Assembly: GCA_905250075.1 (NCBI GenBank)
Contig: CAJNOP010000010.1
Span: 3,229,822-3,293,821 of the forward strand
Reading direction: 5' to 3'
Length of the DNA: 64,000 nt
From: Rotaria sp. Silwood1
Taxonomy: Eukaryota > Rotifera > Eurotatoria > Philodinida > Philodinidae
Shown here: piece after piece, positions 48,709-60,073 of the stretch
How the letters are laid out: the number at the start of each line of letters is the position of its first letter
How positions within the stretch are numbered: the first letter of the stretch is position 1
Program-made: the position numbers and the translations under genes
Notes under the pieces: generated by a model
The model's database searches: none
The model's input: the letters and a program-made list of their open reading frames with translations, nothing else
What the model was told of the DNA's origin: nothing

Positions 48709-51700
48709 ATATATATATAATATCTGGGCGATCAGTTAGGTCAATTCTGTTAGAAAATATTCTAATTCTTATTGATCGAGAAAAGACATCTTGTAATTAT
48801 TCATATAATGGATTCTTCTTTATCTTCGACATATATATCTTTTTTCTCAGAAAAAAATATACTTGATATATCAAAGTAAATAAAATATCATTTCTCTTCA
48901 TCAATATCATAAAATTGATCAAAATACGCCAAAAGATAGTGAAAACTATTATTCCTTTATAGTCGTTAAAAATGGCAAATAATGAATGCCTAGTTACATT
49001 TAATAATGTTCACCAATTTTAGTATGTTTATAACATTTTTAGTTCATTGCATTTTGCACCAAACTAGAGTGGATAGCTCAATAATTCAGCAATATTATTT
49101 CGATGTAATGCGTGGTTTCATGCTAACGGTACGTTGTTGGTTCTATGGTCGAAATGGTATGTTATTATTAAATATAAACTAATTTATCTTAGTATTATTC
49201 ATATAGATTTGTTGAGTTGTTGTTACGTTATCAATGGAAAATGATATTTAAAACAAGAGATATTCGTGATTTTTAATTCATTTCTCATGATATCAGCATT
49301 ATTATATGGTCGACCACTATTAAATCCTTTTCGACCCATAATACAAACAATTCTAATTGTTTGGCTGCTCGTTCACTTTTGTGAGAATAAACATTTATGC
49401 AATCAAATTGATCGTTTCACTATTGATTTGTTTGTATGGCCATGCATATATGTTATGTGTAAATAGAAAGATCATAACTTTTCTTCTCTCTTTTTAATTC
49501 TTCAACAAGGATCGATTTGTATATCGGCTTCTATTACAGCATCTTTCTTTTACGATTTCCAGTCTCGTATTTTTCCGATTCAACTCAATTCTTTTCTGTT
49601 ATGGCTGTGGTCATTATATGACATGTAAGCCAAATAGAAAATATTTTACATATATGAAATATTCGACAAATGCTCTGAGTAAATTTAAAAATTAAATGCC
49701 ATCAAAATATATGTTATGCTTATATTATTTGTTCTTATCAGTAAAATTAATATGAATGCGACAAAAGATATTCGTTTTCATAGAGACTTCTTAATAGTTA
49801 TAATCAATACTCATGCAGACAAATAAACGTCAAAACTATGCTTAGATGTACTGAACGCGAACATCGAAAGCAACAATACTTTCTAACTTGCTACGTTTCT
49901 TTATGAAAGAAGATGATGTGTTAAAACATATTTATTAATTTCAAGTTGTTTTCATAGTTTGAGTAGACAAAACCGATAAATAAAGTGTAGTCACTCATTA
50001 AAACTCCTATATGTCATTGTTTTCAGATAGGTATGTTTAAACTTTATTTCTTTTTTTTTGAGAATATATTTCGTTTATTTATCATATTTAATTGATACCT
50101 GAAATCATATCAAATGTACGGCATAGGATAAAACAACAATCACTCACTATAGATTGAGGTGGTTGTTCTGCTCATGCATTGTTATTTATCTATAATAAGG
50201 TTGCCTTTGACCAGAAAGCATATTTCTAAACGATGGAATTATTTAGTCCTAAATTACACAAATGCGCTATCTTATGCATACTGATGCAAAAAAAGTAATC
50301 ATAAATAAAGTCCTTTTATTGCATTCTTTGAGAATAGAAAGAAATTGAAGAAGCAAAGAGATATATAAAGTAGTATACCTAGAAATAGTCGTAGACTGAT
50401 ATTTCTCTTTGAATACCTAGGATATAGAAGACATATCGTGGTTTGTTCAACGAAAAAAAAATCAAAGAATAGCAATAATGTCAATATATTCGAACGACAA
50501 TTATGAAAGCGTCTAGAAGGACACCGAGAATTTGAAACACATGATAACAATTTCTTTTCGATTTTTTTGTGCATTGAAACAATCAATATCTGAAAATATG
50601 AACTTGAAAATTTTAGCTTCTAATATCCTTCCTTCGAAAAGTTAGTCAATACTGCCTTTGAACACTATCACATCTTTATGAGCAAAACAAACCCAGCAAA
50701 AATTATCTATACAAGTTATGATTGATTGTGTTGGAACAGATCATTCAAGTTTTTTTGTGGAAAATATCAAAAGATAGGTTATGAGAAACTGAAAAAAATG
50801 AAATATTTAAAATATTATCTATTATCTATTTATTTAATTTATATAGCTTAACAAAAGTGAAAACTGGCACAATTTGTGAATTTTTGATGATAAATTTTTT
50901 GCCGTGTATCTGCTGCAAGATGTTTAAATCAAAAGATTCCAAGCTCAATTTTTGATTCTATACAAATTACTTTACAAGATTTGGTAAAAAAAACGCATGC
51001 TTTTATCCGAAAAGTGGTGAGCACTGCTTATCAGTCAGTAAACTCTCCAAAGAAAAATAATTCTAGGCATTTTTGATGTTCACGAAAAGTTATGTCCTTA
51101 TCCATACACTCACTTTAACGCTCTCACTCTCAAAGTAACACAAATAATATATGTACTATTCTCACATGTATGAGTGAAGTCTGACGTACTCAATTTTTAA
51201 GGAATCTTGAGTAAATTTTAGGTACCCAAAATTTAAAATCTCAGCACATTTTATTTCCTTCATCGTGTTAATCGAGTAAAACTCGTCGAGAAGCCATTAA
51301 AAAGGTTATTTTTCAAATTTCAAAAAATCATTTTACGATACAAGTCCAATATACTATTATTTCAAATATAAGAGAAGAACGATGCAAAATTCTAACTTTT
51401 CGTCTAATCGGTTTTTTGAGTTTTTTAACATATTTTTTTCTTAATGCTACTCGACAAGCTGTATCTAGTTAAAGCGACAAAAGAAAAAATTGTGCTCAAA
51501 TTTGAATTGTGGACATCGAATATGCATTCAACATTTATTAAAAGTGAATATTTCAGTTTCGGCTCGTCTATGCCAAGAACAGGTTATATCGAATTTGTAG
51601 ATTTGACAGTGACAGCTGTAATCTTATCTATGTAAATCTAATCTTGTTTTCATCACAACATAATGTCTTCCATCGTAAGATATGTATGCTCTAAGTACTA

Positions 51701-51799
51701 TAGCAAAGAATAATAAACAAATGTTCATATCTTTTCTACGTAAATATAGCCGGCTGTCACATTTGTTCTAAACCTTGTACAAATAATCGAAAATCTGCG

Positions 51800-52350
51800 A
51801 AATGATACCATCGAATAAGATCGTAAAGATGACATCTTCTTATATTACACTTAGAATATGTTACAAATATTTAACTTAACATTCTGCATATTTCTTTGTA
51901 TTTCTATATTTCTTTTATCGAATACAAAAAGAATGTTGAGAACTGAATAGTCTTACGGTGTCTATTATCATTTTTGAGTATTTTGAATAACAACTTACAA
52001 AACAATAATTGTTTCTTTTGTAAACCTAATATGATAATTAGGATGTGATTGCGCATGTGGGTGATGAGAAGCCTAAGACTCCACATCCACAACCTAGTTT
52101 TCATATATAGTTCAAAAAAGAAACAATTATAGTTTCTCAAGTTGTTATTCAAAACACTAAAAAATGATAGACATTATGAGTTTTTATTTCGTAAAACCTC
52201 TTTTTGCATCCAAAAAAACGAAACAAAGAAATATAAAGAAATCTGCAGAATTCCACGTTAAAAATTTGTAACCTATTCAAATTGTAATCTAAGGGGGCAA
52301 GGGAGAGGTGGCATATTTACAATCTTATTTGGTAGTATACTGAGGAGTTG
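51800..52350. repeat. Fold-back palindrome with GTGG/CCAC centre
   Basis: Arms 51800-52060 and 52080-52345 pair at about 70%: gaatatgttacaaatattta (51855) with 52261-52280; attctgcatatttctttgta (51880) with 52235-52252; gtctattatcattttt (51960) with 52158-52178; ttttgaataacaact (51980) with 52140-52157; ataattgtttctttt (52005) with 52113-52130. The centre is ggatgtg...gcatgtggg facing ccacatccac (52041-52090), the same motif as the other GTG/CAC hairpins. Confidence 0.85.
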
Positions 52351-53231
52351 TAATGAGTCTAACTTTGAAACGTGTTGAGATGACTAAGAAAAGTCTGAAT
52401 TTATGAGTTTTAATGTAGTTATATGACTAACGTATTTAAACGTTTGTCGGTTCGTTCATTTTAACGATGTGAACTTCAATATTATATAAACTGTTAAAAC
52501 GCTAAAATTCGGACATTTGCTGAAATGTGCAATGCGTTGCAAACAAAACATTAGTGATTGTTGTAACGCATTCATTTTTCACAGTAATGTCATAGGTCCA
52601 AAAAAATGTCTAATTTAATGGAAGTCTGCCAATAGAGTGTGGGACTTTGCATATGGGATAAAAGCTATTATGTATTAATAGTTACAGGAAAAGCAAAATA
52701 AAGAATAGCTGAGCAGAGGACTCTTACTATATAGTGAAGCACTTTTCTCTTCATATCATTTTTTCTTCCTATGAATAAAAGGTATTTTAAATAAGTTTAT
52801 ATGAAAGGCACTACACTCTCATACTTTCTAATAATAGGAGGATCTTTGTCTCTTTCGACGAATCTTTGTGTTTTTGAAAGGATCTTTCTTTTGATTTCTG
52901 TTGTATTGACATGTATATAACGGTAATTCACATATATTCGAGTTGAACAGAGAAAATATCAAATATATTCATGATGGTGCAACAATATTTCTTTCGTTCA
53001 CTGGACTCTTTTGTTCGAAAAATTTTTCTATTCATGTGACGTAGTTTTAAGTGAGAAGAATGTAAATGTAAGCTTTTCATCCGTATGATTCGGATGAATA
53101 CATTTATCTATTATCATCTGTGTTTTAATATGTCATTTTCTTTACATCATCACTTTGATATATACCATAAATCAAGTTTAGTATGATATATTTCATAATT
53201 TATTCTTTTTTTTAGTAACGTTATCTAAAGA

Positions 53232-53302
53232 TGTGGGTGTGCGTGAAGAAAAAAGACACGCACACGCACATCCTGCACTCACATCCCACCCACATCCATC
53301 CC
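53232..53302. repeat. GTG/CAC hairpin
   Basis: gtgggtgtgcgtg, spacer aagaaaaaaga, then cacgcacacgcac and further cccacccacatcc to 53302. The inner GTGTGCGTG / CACGCACAC is a perfect 9 bp stem. Confidence 0.75.
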
Positions 53303-54615
53303 TAGTTATGTGTATACAAAATATAAAGTTAATAGATGCAAGCATTCCAAGAATAGCTGTTGATCCCCCTTTTCTGTCTACTGTGCGAAGTCGCTCCCAT
53401 CTAGGTGCGTTGCAAGCTTCTTTCTTGTTTTGTTGTCTCAACGAATGTTTCAACGACTAGTATGTAACTTTTATGTTTTTGTACCATTCATCAATCATTG
53501 GAATAACATAGTATTCGCTTTCGAAAAGCTCTGACAGATGTTCGCATAGGCTTGAGCAGTTGAGCCATTGCCGCATTTGTCTTGGCTATGTATAGCATGG
53601 TTCGATTTGAGCGAAGGATAAACAGATAAACATCACATTAGAAAAGTGAATTCGTAAAAGATTAGGCAAAAGTAGAGTAATCTCTACTATTTAACGAAAG
53701 CAAAACGAATCAATAATATTTGAAAACCTATATACTATTTTCGTTCACTCAAAAATTCAAGCCAATACTAGCGACGATAATGCTTGGCCATCATGTGTGT
53801 TTAAGGGTCGTTTCATAAGACTATAAAGTCTGTATTAATTTTTTACTTTGATTAACTAGCCTTCAGACATCGATACTATTTGTTAATTGAATACTTAATC
53901 TACCTTCCACACCATATTCACTTTTTTATCTCTTATATCTGTGAGCAATGCATGCTATAAACAGTAGGAACTATGGATTGATATATATGATACCAATGAG
54001 AAAGTTTGTCGAGTCATTGTTCTGCAGATTATTCGATGGTATATAATAAACATTATCAGAACTACCGCTTATATATCATTATACAGCACTTGCTCATAAA
54101 TTTCGAACCTCTTCATAATAGAAGATAATCATAGAGTAAATAATGAACGACGAGTAAATGGTGTTTACCTAGTTGTCTGAAGAACCATAATAATAAAATC
54201 TTAGATGTGGTGCTGTCTACAATTGCTGGCTTTATATATGATGCGAATATTTCGACTTGATTGATCATTAAGTAATAATCTGTATTTGTAACGATAAGTG
54301 TACGTAAAAAATGTTATGCGATGAACTATTCCTTCATATAGCAATCGAAGTTCGCACAAGTAGAATGAAAAAAACATTCCAAGGTGATAAATCTCCGTAT
54401 TTTACCATGCAACGAATAAAATTTAATAAAACGCAAAGTAACCAATATTTTTCATCCTGATGCTTTCACATTTATTATTAGTTGGCATTACTTTTTCAAG
54501 ACAAATATTTGCAGAAGCAGCAGAAACTTACTATTATACACTCACTTAAAAGAAAGGAAGTCGACTAAACACACCATATATTCAACATATATTTCAACAT
54601 TAGAAACCGTCATCC

Positions 54616-57600
54616 ATGTCGACCAACATTATTTCAACTCTTCTCACAATACCGGTAGAACTTGTCTACCGAATTTTCGATCATCTTGATGATTTCAATC
54701 TTGTATGCTCGACTCGAAATATTTGTACACGTATGAACACAATTGTCGACAGCTACTATCGATATCAGGTGAAACAGTACTATATCTGAAACTTTAACTT
54801 ACATTACCACTGACATTTATCATTTATCTAAGATATCAATTCATACACCGTCTTGCTAGTTTATTTTTCTTAGCTAAGCACTCATTACTACTAGACTGAA
54901 CCTAATAAATCTGTCTATTTCTTGATACCTACTTATGTTCTAACTCCAAGTCAAAAACTGTGATGAATTATTAACAATAATTATACGTAGTTAACTAAAA
55001 ACCATCAGTAGTAATAAGTGTTGTACATGACTATTGCATGTTGAGATGACAATTTATTAGAAAACCTTGAGCAAATTATACTCAAAAGCTACATTTCAAA
55101 ATCTAGTACCGTAAATGAAGTAACGAAGACACTCCCCTAAGATCGACTCTTTAGGGGAACAGTGTCTCTGCAACACTATTGCATTATTGGTACAAAACGA
55201 TACATGAGCAGTTCCTTTCCATTTTATATCAGTTAAAAAGATACATCCGACTATAGCCACGCTTGCGAGACAAATGAAAGAGTATAATACTTTATTATTC
55301 CGGAGTTTTCAATCGATGATACAGGACTTCACCATTCCTTGGATAGATATGAAAGTCGAAACATAAATTCCATAACAATTTGAATACAGTTGATATTCAC
55401 TAGAATAATCTATGTACTTGCTGACATATTCCAGTGGTTTTTTCTCAATAAATAATTTCAATGTCGATGAATTCAATCCAAAATTTTCTAGTTGAAGCGG
55501 CTACTACCAATTATAGACCCGATTACGATATTCTTTCGCGAACCCTTCAATTATCAGGATTTTCTTCTTCCCAACATAGACAATAACCACTTTGAACCTC
55601 TATTGGATTCAAATTGGTTCTCAAGGAGCTCAACGTCTTGGCAAAATTCTCGAACAAAACAAAGTAGTATCTCTAATTTCTCTATCTACTATTCACTCTC
55701 TGTTAAGAACAGACATTAACCGCATTGAGCCTCTCTGGCAATGAAATCGGTGATCACGGAGCACAACATCTTGGCAAAGCTCTCGAACTAAACGAAGTAA
55801 TACGCCCAAGTTCTCTATCTACTATTCACTGCCTGTCAAAAAACAGACACTAATCACACTGAACCTCTATCGCAATCGAATCGGTGATCAAGGAGCACAA
55901 TATCTTGGCAAAGCTCTGGAACGAAACAAAGTAGTATCCTCTTCAGAGTTCGAAACGAAAGGCAAACTTCAATTCGGATTCGAGGCGATTCTTTTCGCAT
56001 TGCTTTCAAGAAAAAGATGCTATACATTTTTACGTAGTATCGAGTCTTTGACAACATGTCATCTCCTGATAATGACACATGTCAATGTGGATGTGGTGAG
56101 CGTTGCTGCTACTATGAGACTAGTCTCACTCGACTCACACATTCACACTCTTCTGCAGCCTTCAGTCGGACATTTTCCTGTAAAAGAGCTGATGACCATC
56201 TGCGACTGTTAGACATAACTTCAAAATGAATTTCATCTACCACTATTACACATGTAGTAGTAGATATTGAATAAGCTACGTTTGAAGAAGATGATGCAGG
56301 AGCAGGGTCGCCCAAGATGAAACACATCATGAAATATCATCAAAGTTAGACTTGGTTATTTGAAACGAAAATCTGCAATAGAAACACTAACACTAAGATC
56401 TTAGTAGAAGATTTCGAAAAGGATAACGTCGAAATTGAAAAATACTTCAGTAGAAAACATCGAAAAAACTTCATTAAAAAAGTATCAAAATAAAAACTTG
56501 TCTCATTTTAAATAAACTGTTGTCCGAAGCTAGGGTAGAACGCTTTTTGGCTTTGTATCTATTTAATGTCGGATTTTTTTCCTTTTTGATCGAGAACCAA
56601 GTGTGCTGATCACGGAGTTACCAATAAGAACAAAAGTAATGATTTTGTTACTTGCACTTTTTTAATTATTTGATGTTTCTCTTTTAAATGTTTTAGTGTC
56701 GATATTTCTCTTTTAACATTTTTTGCAATGATCTGCTTTCGACGTTTCTCTTTTCGATATTTTCCACCAATCACAATATTAACATACAATACAGATTAAA
56801 AAAAGAAAGATATGAAAGAGAGAGATATCACGTTCCTTGTTAGTCGTTATCTTTTATATTAATCCGACTACACTCGATTATAACTCTATACAATAAATGA
56901 GGAAGTTGATATCAGCTGTAGATGATAGAAGAATTGCGATTTGCTTCTTTCTGGTTTTAAAACATCTTCGTTCGATTTAATTCGATTCGACAATGATAAT
57001 ATTCAATTCAACATTGATTCGATTCAGTTTCGATCTTTGATCTTCATCTTCTCTATCTGTCCTTCTCTACTTGTTTAAAACAGACACTAACCACACTGGG
57101 CCTCAGTCACAATCGAATCGGTGCTCAAGGAGCACAATATCTTGGCAACGCTCTCGAACAAAATAAGGTAATAACTTCATCTTCTCTGTCTACCATTTAC
57201 TACTTGTTAAAAATAGACACTAACTACACTGAACCTCTTTCACAATCGAGTCGGTTCTCAAGGAGCACAGCATCTTGGCAAGGCTCTCGAACAGAACAAA
57301 GTAATATCCCTAATATCTCTATCTATCATTCACTACCTGTTCAAAATAGACACTAACCGCTCTGAACCTCTCTGGTAATCAAATTGGTGATCAAGGAGCA
57401 CGCCATCTTGGTAAAACTCTCGAGAAAAATCAAGTAATACTTCTGACTTCTCTATCTGCTATTCATTGCCTGTTAAAAACAGACTTTAATATCTCTAAAT
57501 CTTGAAACAAATAAAATTGGTGATCAAGGAGCACAATATCTTGGCAACGCTCTCGAACAAAACAAAGTAAGATCCTTAATTTCTCTATATACTACTCACT

Positions 57601-57741
57601 ACCTGTTCAAAACAGACATTAACCATTCTGAACCTCTCTGGCAATCAAATCGATGGTCAAGGAGCACAACATCTTGCACACGGCTTGCAACAGGATCGAA
57701 TAGAATTTTTTGTTTCTTTTGATGACCGGGATTACTTTTAA
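54616..57741 (+). CDS. F-box-like / RNI-type LRR protein, one repeat per exon
   Basis: Exon 1 (54616-54768) encodes 51 residues with an F-box-like start (LLTIPVELVYRIFDHLDD, then NICTRMNTIVDSYYRYQ). Eight LRR exons follow: 55580-55663, 55713-55796, 55847-55930, 57084-57167, 57217-57300, 57350-57433, 57483-57566, and the terminal 57616-57741 with TAA. The first seven are exactly 84 nt, phase 0, each encoding one 28-residue repeat of the type TLxxLNLxxNxIGxQGAQHL followed by GxALEQNK. The product is about 288 residues, a small ribonuclease-inhibitor-like horseshoe as in NLRC3-type LRRs, without a NACHT domain. The repeat introns are 49-50 bp and alike, except 55931-57083 (1153 bp). Binding partner unknown. 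Confidence 0.85.
55065..55235. repeat. Small fold-back in LRR-gene intron 1
   Basis: Core agacactcccctaa (55127-55140) / ttaggggaacagtgtct (55152-55168), extended outward by gtaccgtaaatg / cattattggtac. Lies in the 811 bp intron 54769-55579. Confidence 0.7.
55580..57741 (+). repeat. Tandem LRR exon+intron module (about 133 bp unit)
   Basis: The unit is an 84 nt exon plus a 49-50 bp intron. Introns as well as exons are homologous (consensus about gtaatat...tctctatctactattcac, then tacctgttnaaaacag), so the gene grew by duplicating the exon and intron together. Unit starts: 55580, 55713, 55847, 57084, 57217, 57350, 57483, 57616. Confidence 0.9.
56405..56775. repeat. Fold-back in the oversized LRR-gene intron
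   Basis: tagaagatttcgaaaaggat (about 56405) and nearby blocks pair with the complement of 56715-56770 (cgacgtttctcttttcgata), centre near 56590. It sits in the 1153 bp intron whose two ends still look like the standard 49 bp intron. A GTG/CAC motif is also present at 56091-56150. Confidence 0.6.
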
Positions 57742-60073
57742 ATGGGCATGAGGCCGTGAGTGTAGGTGCGACTGCTCATGAATGTTTGTGATTTCTTTTC
57801 GCTCACGCTTATACTTGCTTCCAAGCTATAATGTTGAAGAATTTAATTGTGCTGTTTGCTCAACTACGTTATCTTTGGTTATTTTCTTGGATTTTGATTT
57901 GAATAAAAAGATTCTGTTTGCTTTTTATTGTCAATCAACGTAGCGTTAGTAGAATGCGAAATTAGTATTGCTAGAAAAAAGAGTTTTTAGTCTGAGTGTC
58001 AGTTCAAACGATGAAACAAATTTTCTATTGAGTTTCCAATATCTGTCGACTCGATGCATTCAAGCGAAATGTTGTGAACATATTAATTGTACATATTGAA
58101 TAGCATACCGACGAGGTATGATTTCAGAAAAATAAATACTGTGTATCAGTAAACAGATTAATAAGGTGAATCGTCATCGCGAGTGCATTTACTATATTAT
58201 CATGTCATTTATCAAACAATAGGTAGATGCCGAAACTGATAACCTAATCAATCATTTCACTCTGACTCAGGAACAGAGGCTATATCCATATATTCAATCG
58301 AAATATGGAAAAAAATATAAATATCTACACAAGTAATAGGCTAAGACTTTATTAAATTGATTTTTTTTGTCGTTCTGGTCACATTTGATCAAGGTTTTCT
58401 CGGACTTGCGACTCATTTGATCTGTTGGTTTCTCTTGTTTGTTTTTAGTAATCAACTCTTATGGTTACGCAGCGTCTATCTATTAGAAGCACATTTTCTA
58501 TGATCTAAGCACGAAGTGAATGATATTTTCACATGTATTCCACTGTAAGATATGTAGTGAGTAACTACGAATTAGAAAAAAAGTCTAATATTGTGAGTGT
58601 GTAGCGAAATACGAATACTTTCATGTCTGGACATAATAGAAATCAGCGATTAAAGTTTAAGAAGAATCATAAGAGGATCTGTGCTTGCTTGAGAGAGACT
58701 GATTGAGCAACAAATGTGTGAGCTATAAGCAGAGTTTCTTCACTCGAACACTTGAATGCAACTGTACTGCAGCTGGTTTCCACGATTTTGAAGAAAAGGA
58801 TTTTTATGTGAGCCAGAGTTCAGTCGGCGAAATATCTGTACTCCTTACTACTAGCATAATTGTGGTTACGTCAACAACAGGAAGTCTCTGCATTGTGAAT
58901 GCTAGAGAAAACCAGTGCATTACATGTTCATGATCAGAAATTTTCATGCATGTGATCTTGAAGAAAATCGAATAAGATGTAAAACATGATTCTGTTTAAG
59001 AATTGAATGGCGTAACATTGACAAACATAAATAGGAAATAGAAATTTTCAGAACCTTTTTATTGTGAATAATATGTAGCACAAGTCTCTTGAATCTTATA
59101 AATAGAATATTCGCATGTATTGAACATATTCCATTTGAATGGAAATAAGTCTATGAATCAAACCCTGTATTTCGTGTCTATTTTAAAAGATGACTTATTG
59201 TTTGAGAAGAATATAAAATAAACAAAATAGATTATAAGCTATCTTATTTGTATTTTCTTATTATTGTACGAAAGACAAAATTGCTCTGCATGTGTAAGTC
59301 TTTTCTGCTCAGTTAAACNNNNNNNNNNNNNNNNNNNNNNNNNNNNNNNNNNNNNNNNNNNNNNNNNNNNNNNNNNNNNNNNNNNNNNNNNNNNNNNNNN
59401 NNNNNNNNNNNNNNNNNNAAATTGAATTAAGATATTAAATAGATTTTTTTTCACAAGCGATAAAACTAAAAATTCATGATGAATGAAAATATTACAAAAG
59501 TTTTGCTTTATTCATAAGCATGTCATTTTTTTCTTATGTTGCATCCTTGAAAAAATGATCATAGACTATGAAACGATATTCAAGGAAATAATCTTCCTAC
59601 GATATCAAATTTGAAATTGACTATTATATAATGTATGCATATGGTGATTATTATCATCAAGCTGTATTACCTTGTATCTGTCATGAATCAGTACGTTTCA
59701 TTAATTTTAATTAAACCAACAATCAATCTTGAAGTATGGAAAATATTTTGTCAAATATTATTATTTATTTGAAGAGTGTCATGCATTTATGATTCATTGA
59801 TAGAATAACTAAAAAGAAATAGTGTTTGGGTTTGTTTTTTCGACATCACGTTTATGTTAGGCTGAACGATGTCTTTTAATATCTTATGTAACATGATGAT
59901 ACGCATTTTTCGTATTTTTCTCGTTCTTCATTTTTTTACCTGTAAATCAGTCATCTATGTGTTAGTCATACAAATAAGGAAAAAAATGTATAATCGTGCA
60001 TTGCCTAGGAAAAAAAAACAACATACGCATCAATAATCAATAGTTTGTGTATTCAAAAAAGAGAAAACCAAAA
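57742..60073. other. Gene-poor region with an assembly gap
   Basis: 2.3 kb; no gene recognised. Contains a 100 N gap at 59319-59418 and a weak GTG/CAC motif near 57745-57795. Confidence 0.55.
59319..59418. other. Assembly gap of 100 N
   Basis: Exactly 100 N, a scaffolding placeholder. The F-box gene at 60074 may not be physically at this distance from the LRR gene. Confidence 0.99.

Larger units (their letters stand above)
45586..54615. other. 9.0 kb gene-poor region rich in palindromes
   Basis: No gene that I can defend. It contains palindromes at 46665-47125 and 51800-52350, the inverted-repeat element 48216-48708 and a GTG/CAC hairpin at 53232-53302. At 49080-49630 the plus strand shows three short coding-like stretches (e.g. 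ALLYGRPLLNPFRPIIQTIL) with stops between them, possibly a decayed gene of unknown type. Frames at 47394-47876 and 51444-51635 begin at TTG or are short and remain unassigned. Confidence 0.55.

Noticed and set aside
60047-60073. Nine extra N-terminal codons on the second F-box protein
   Set aside because: They would need a GTG start; the paralogue begins at the equivalent of ATG 60074.
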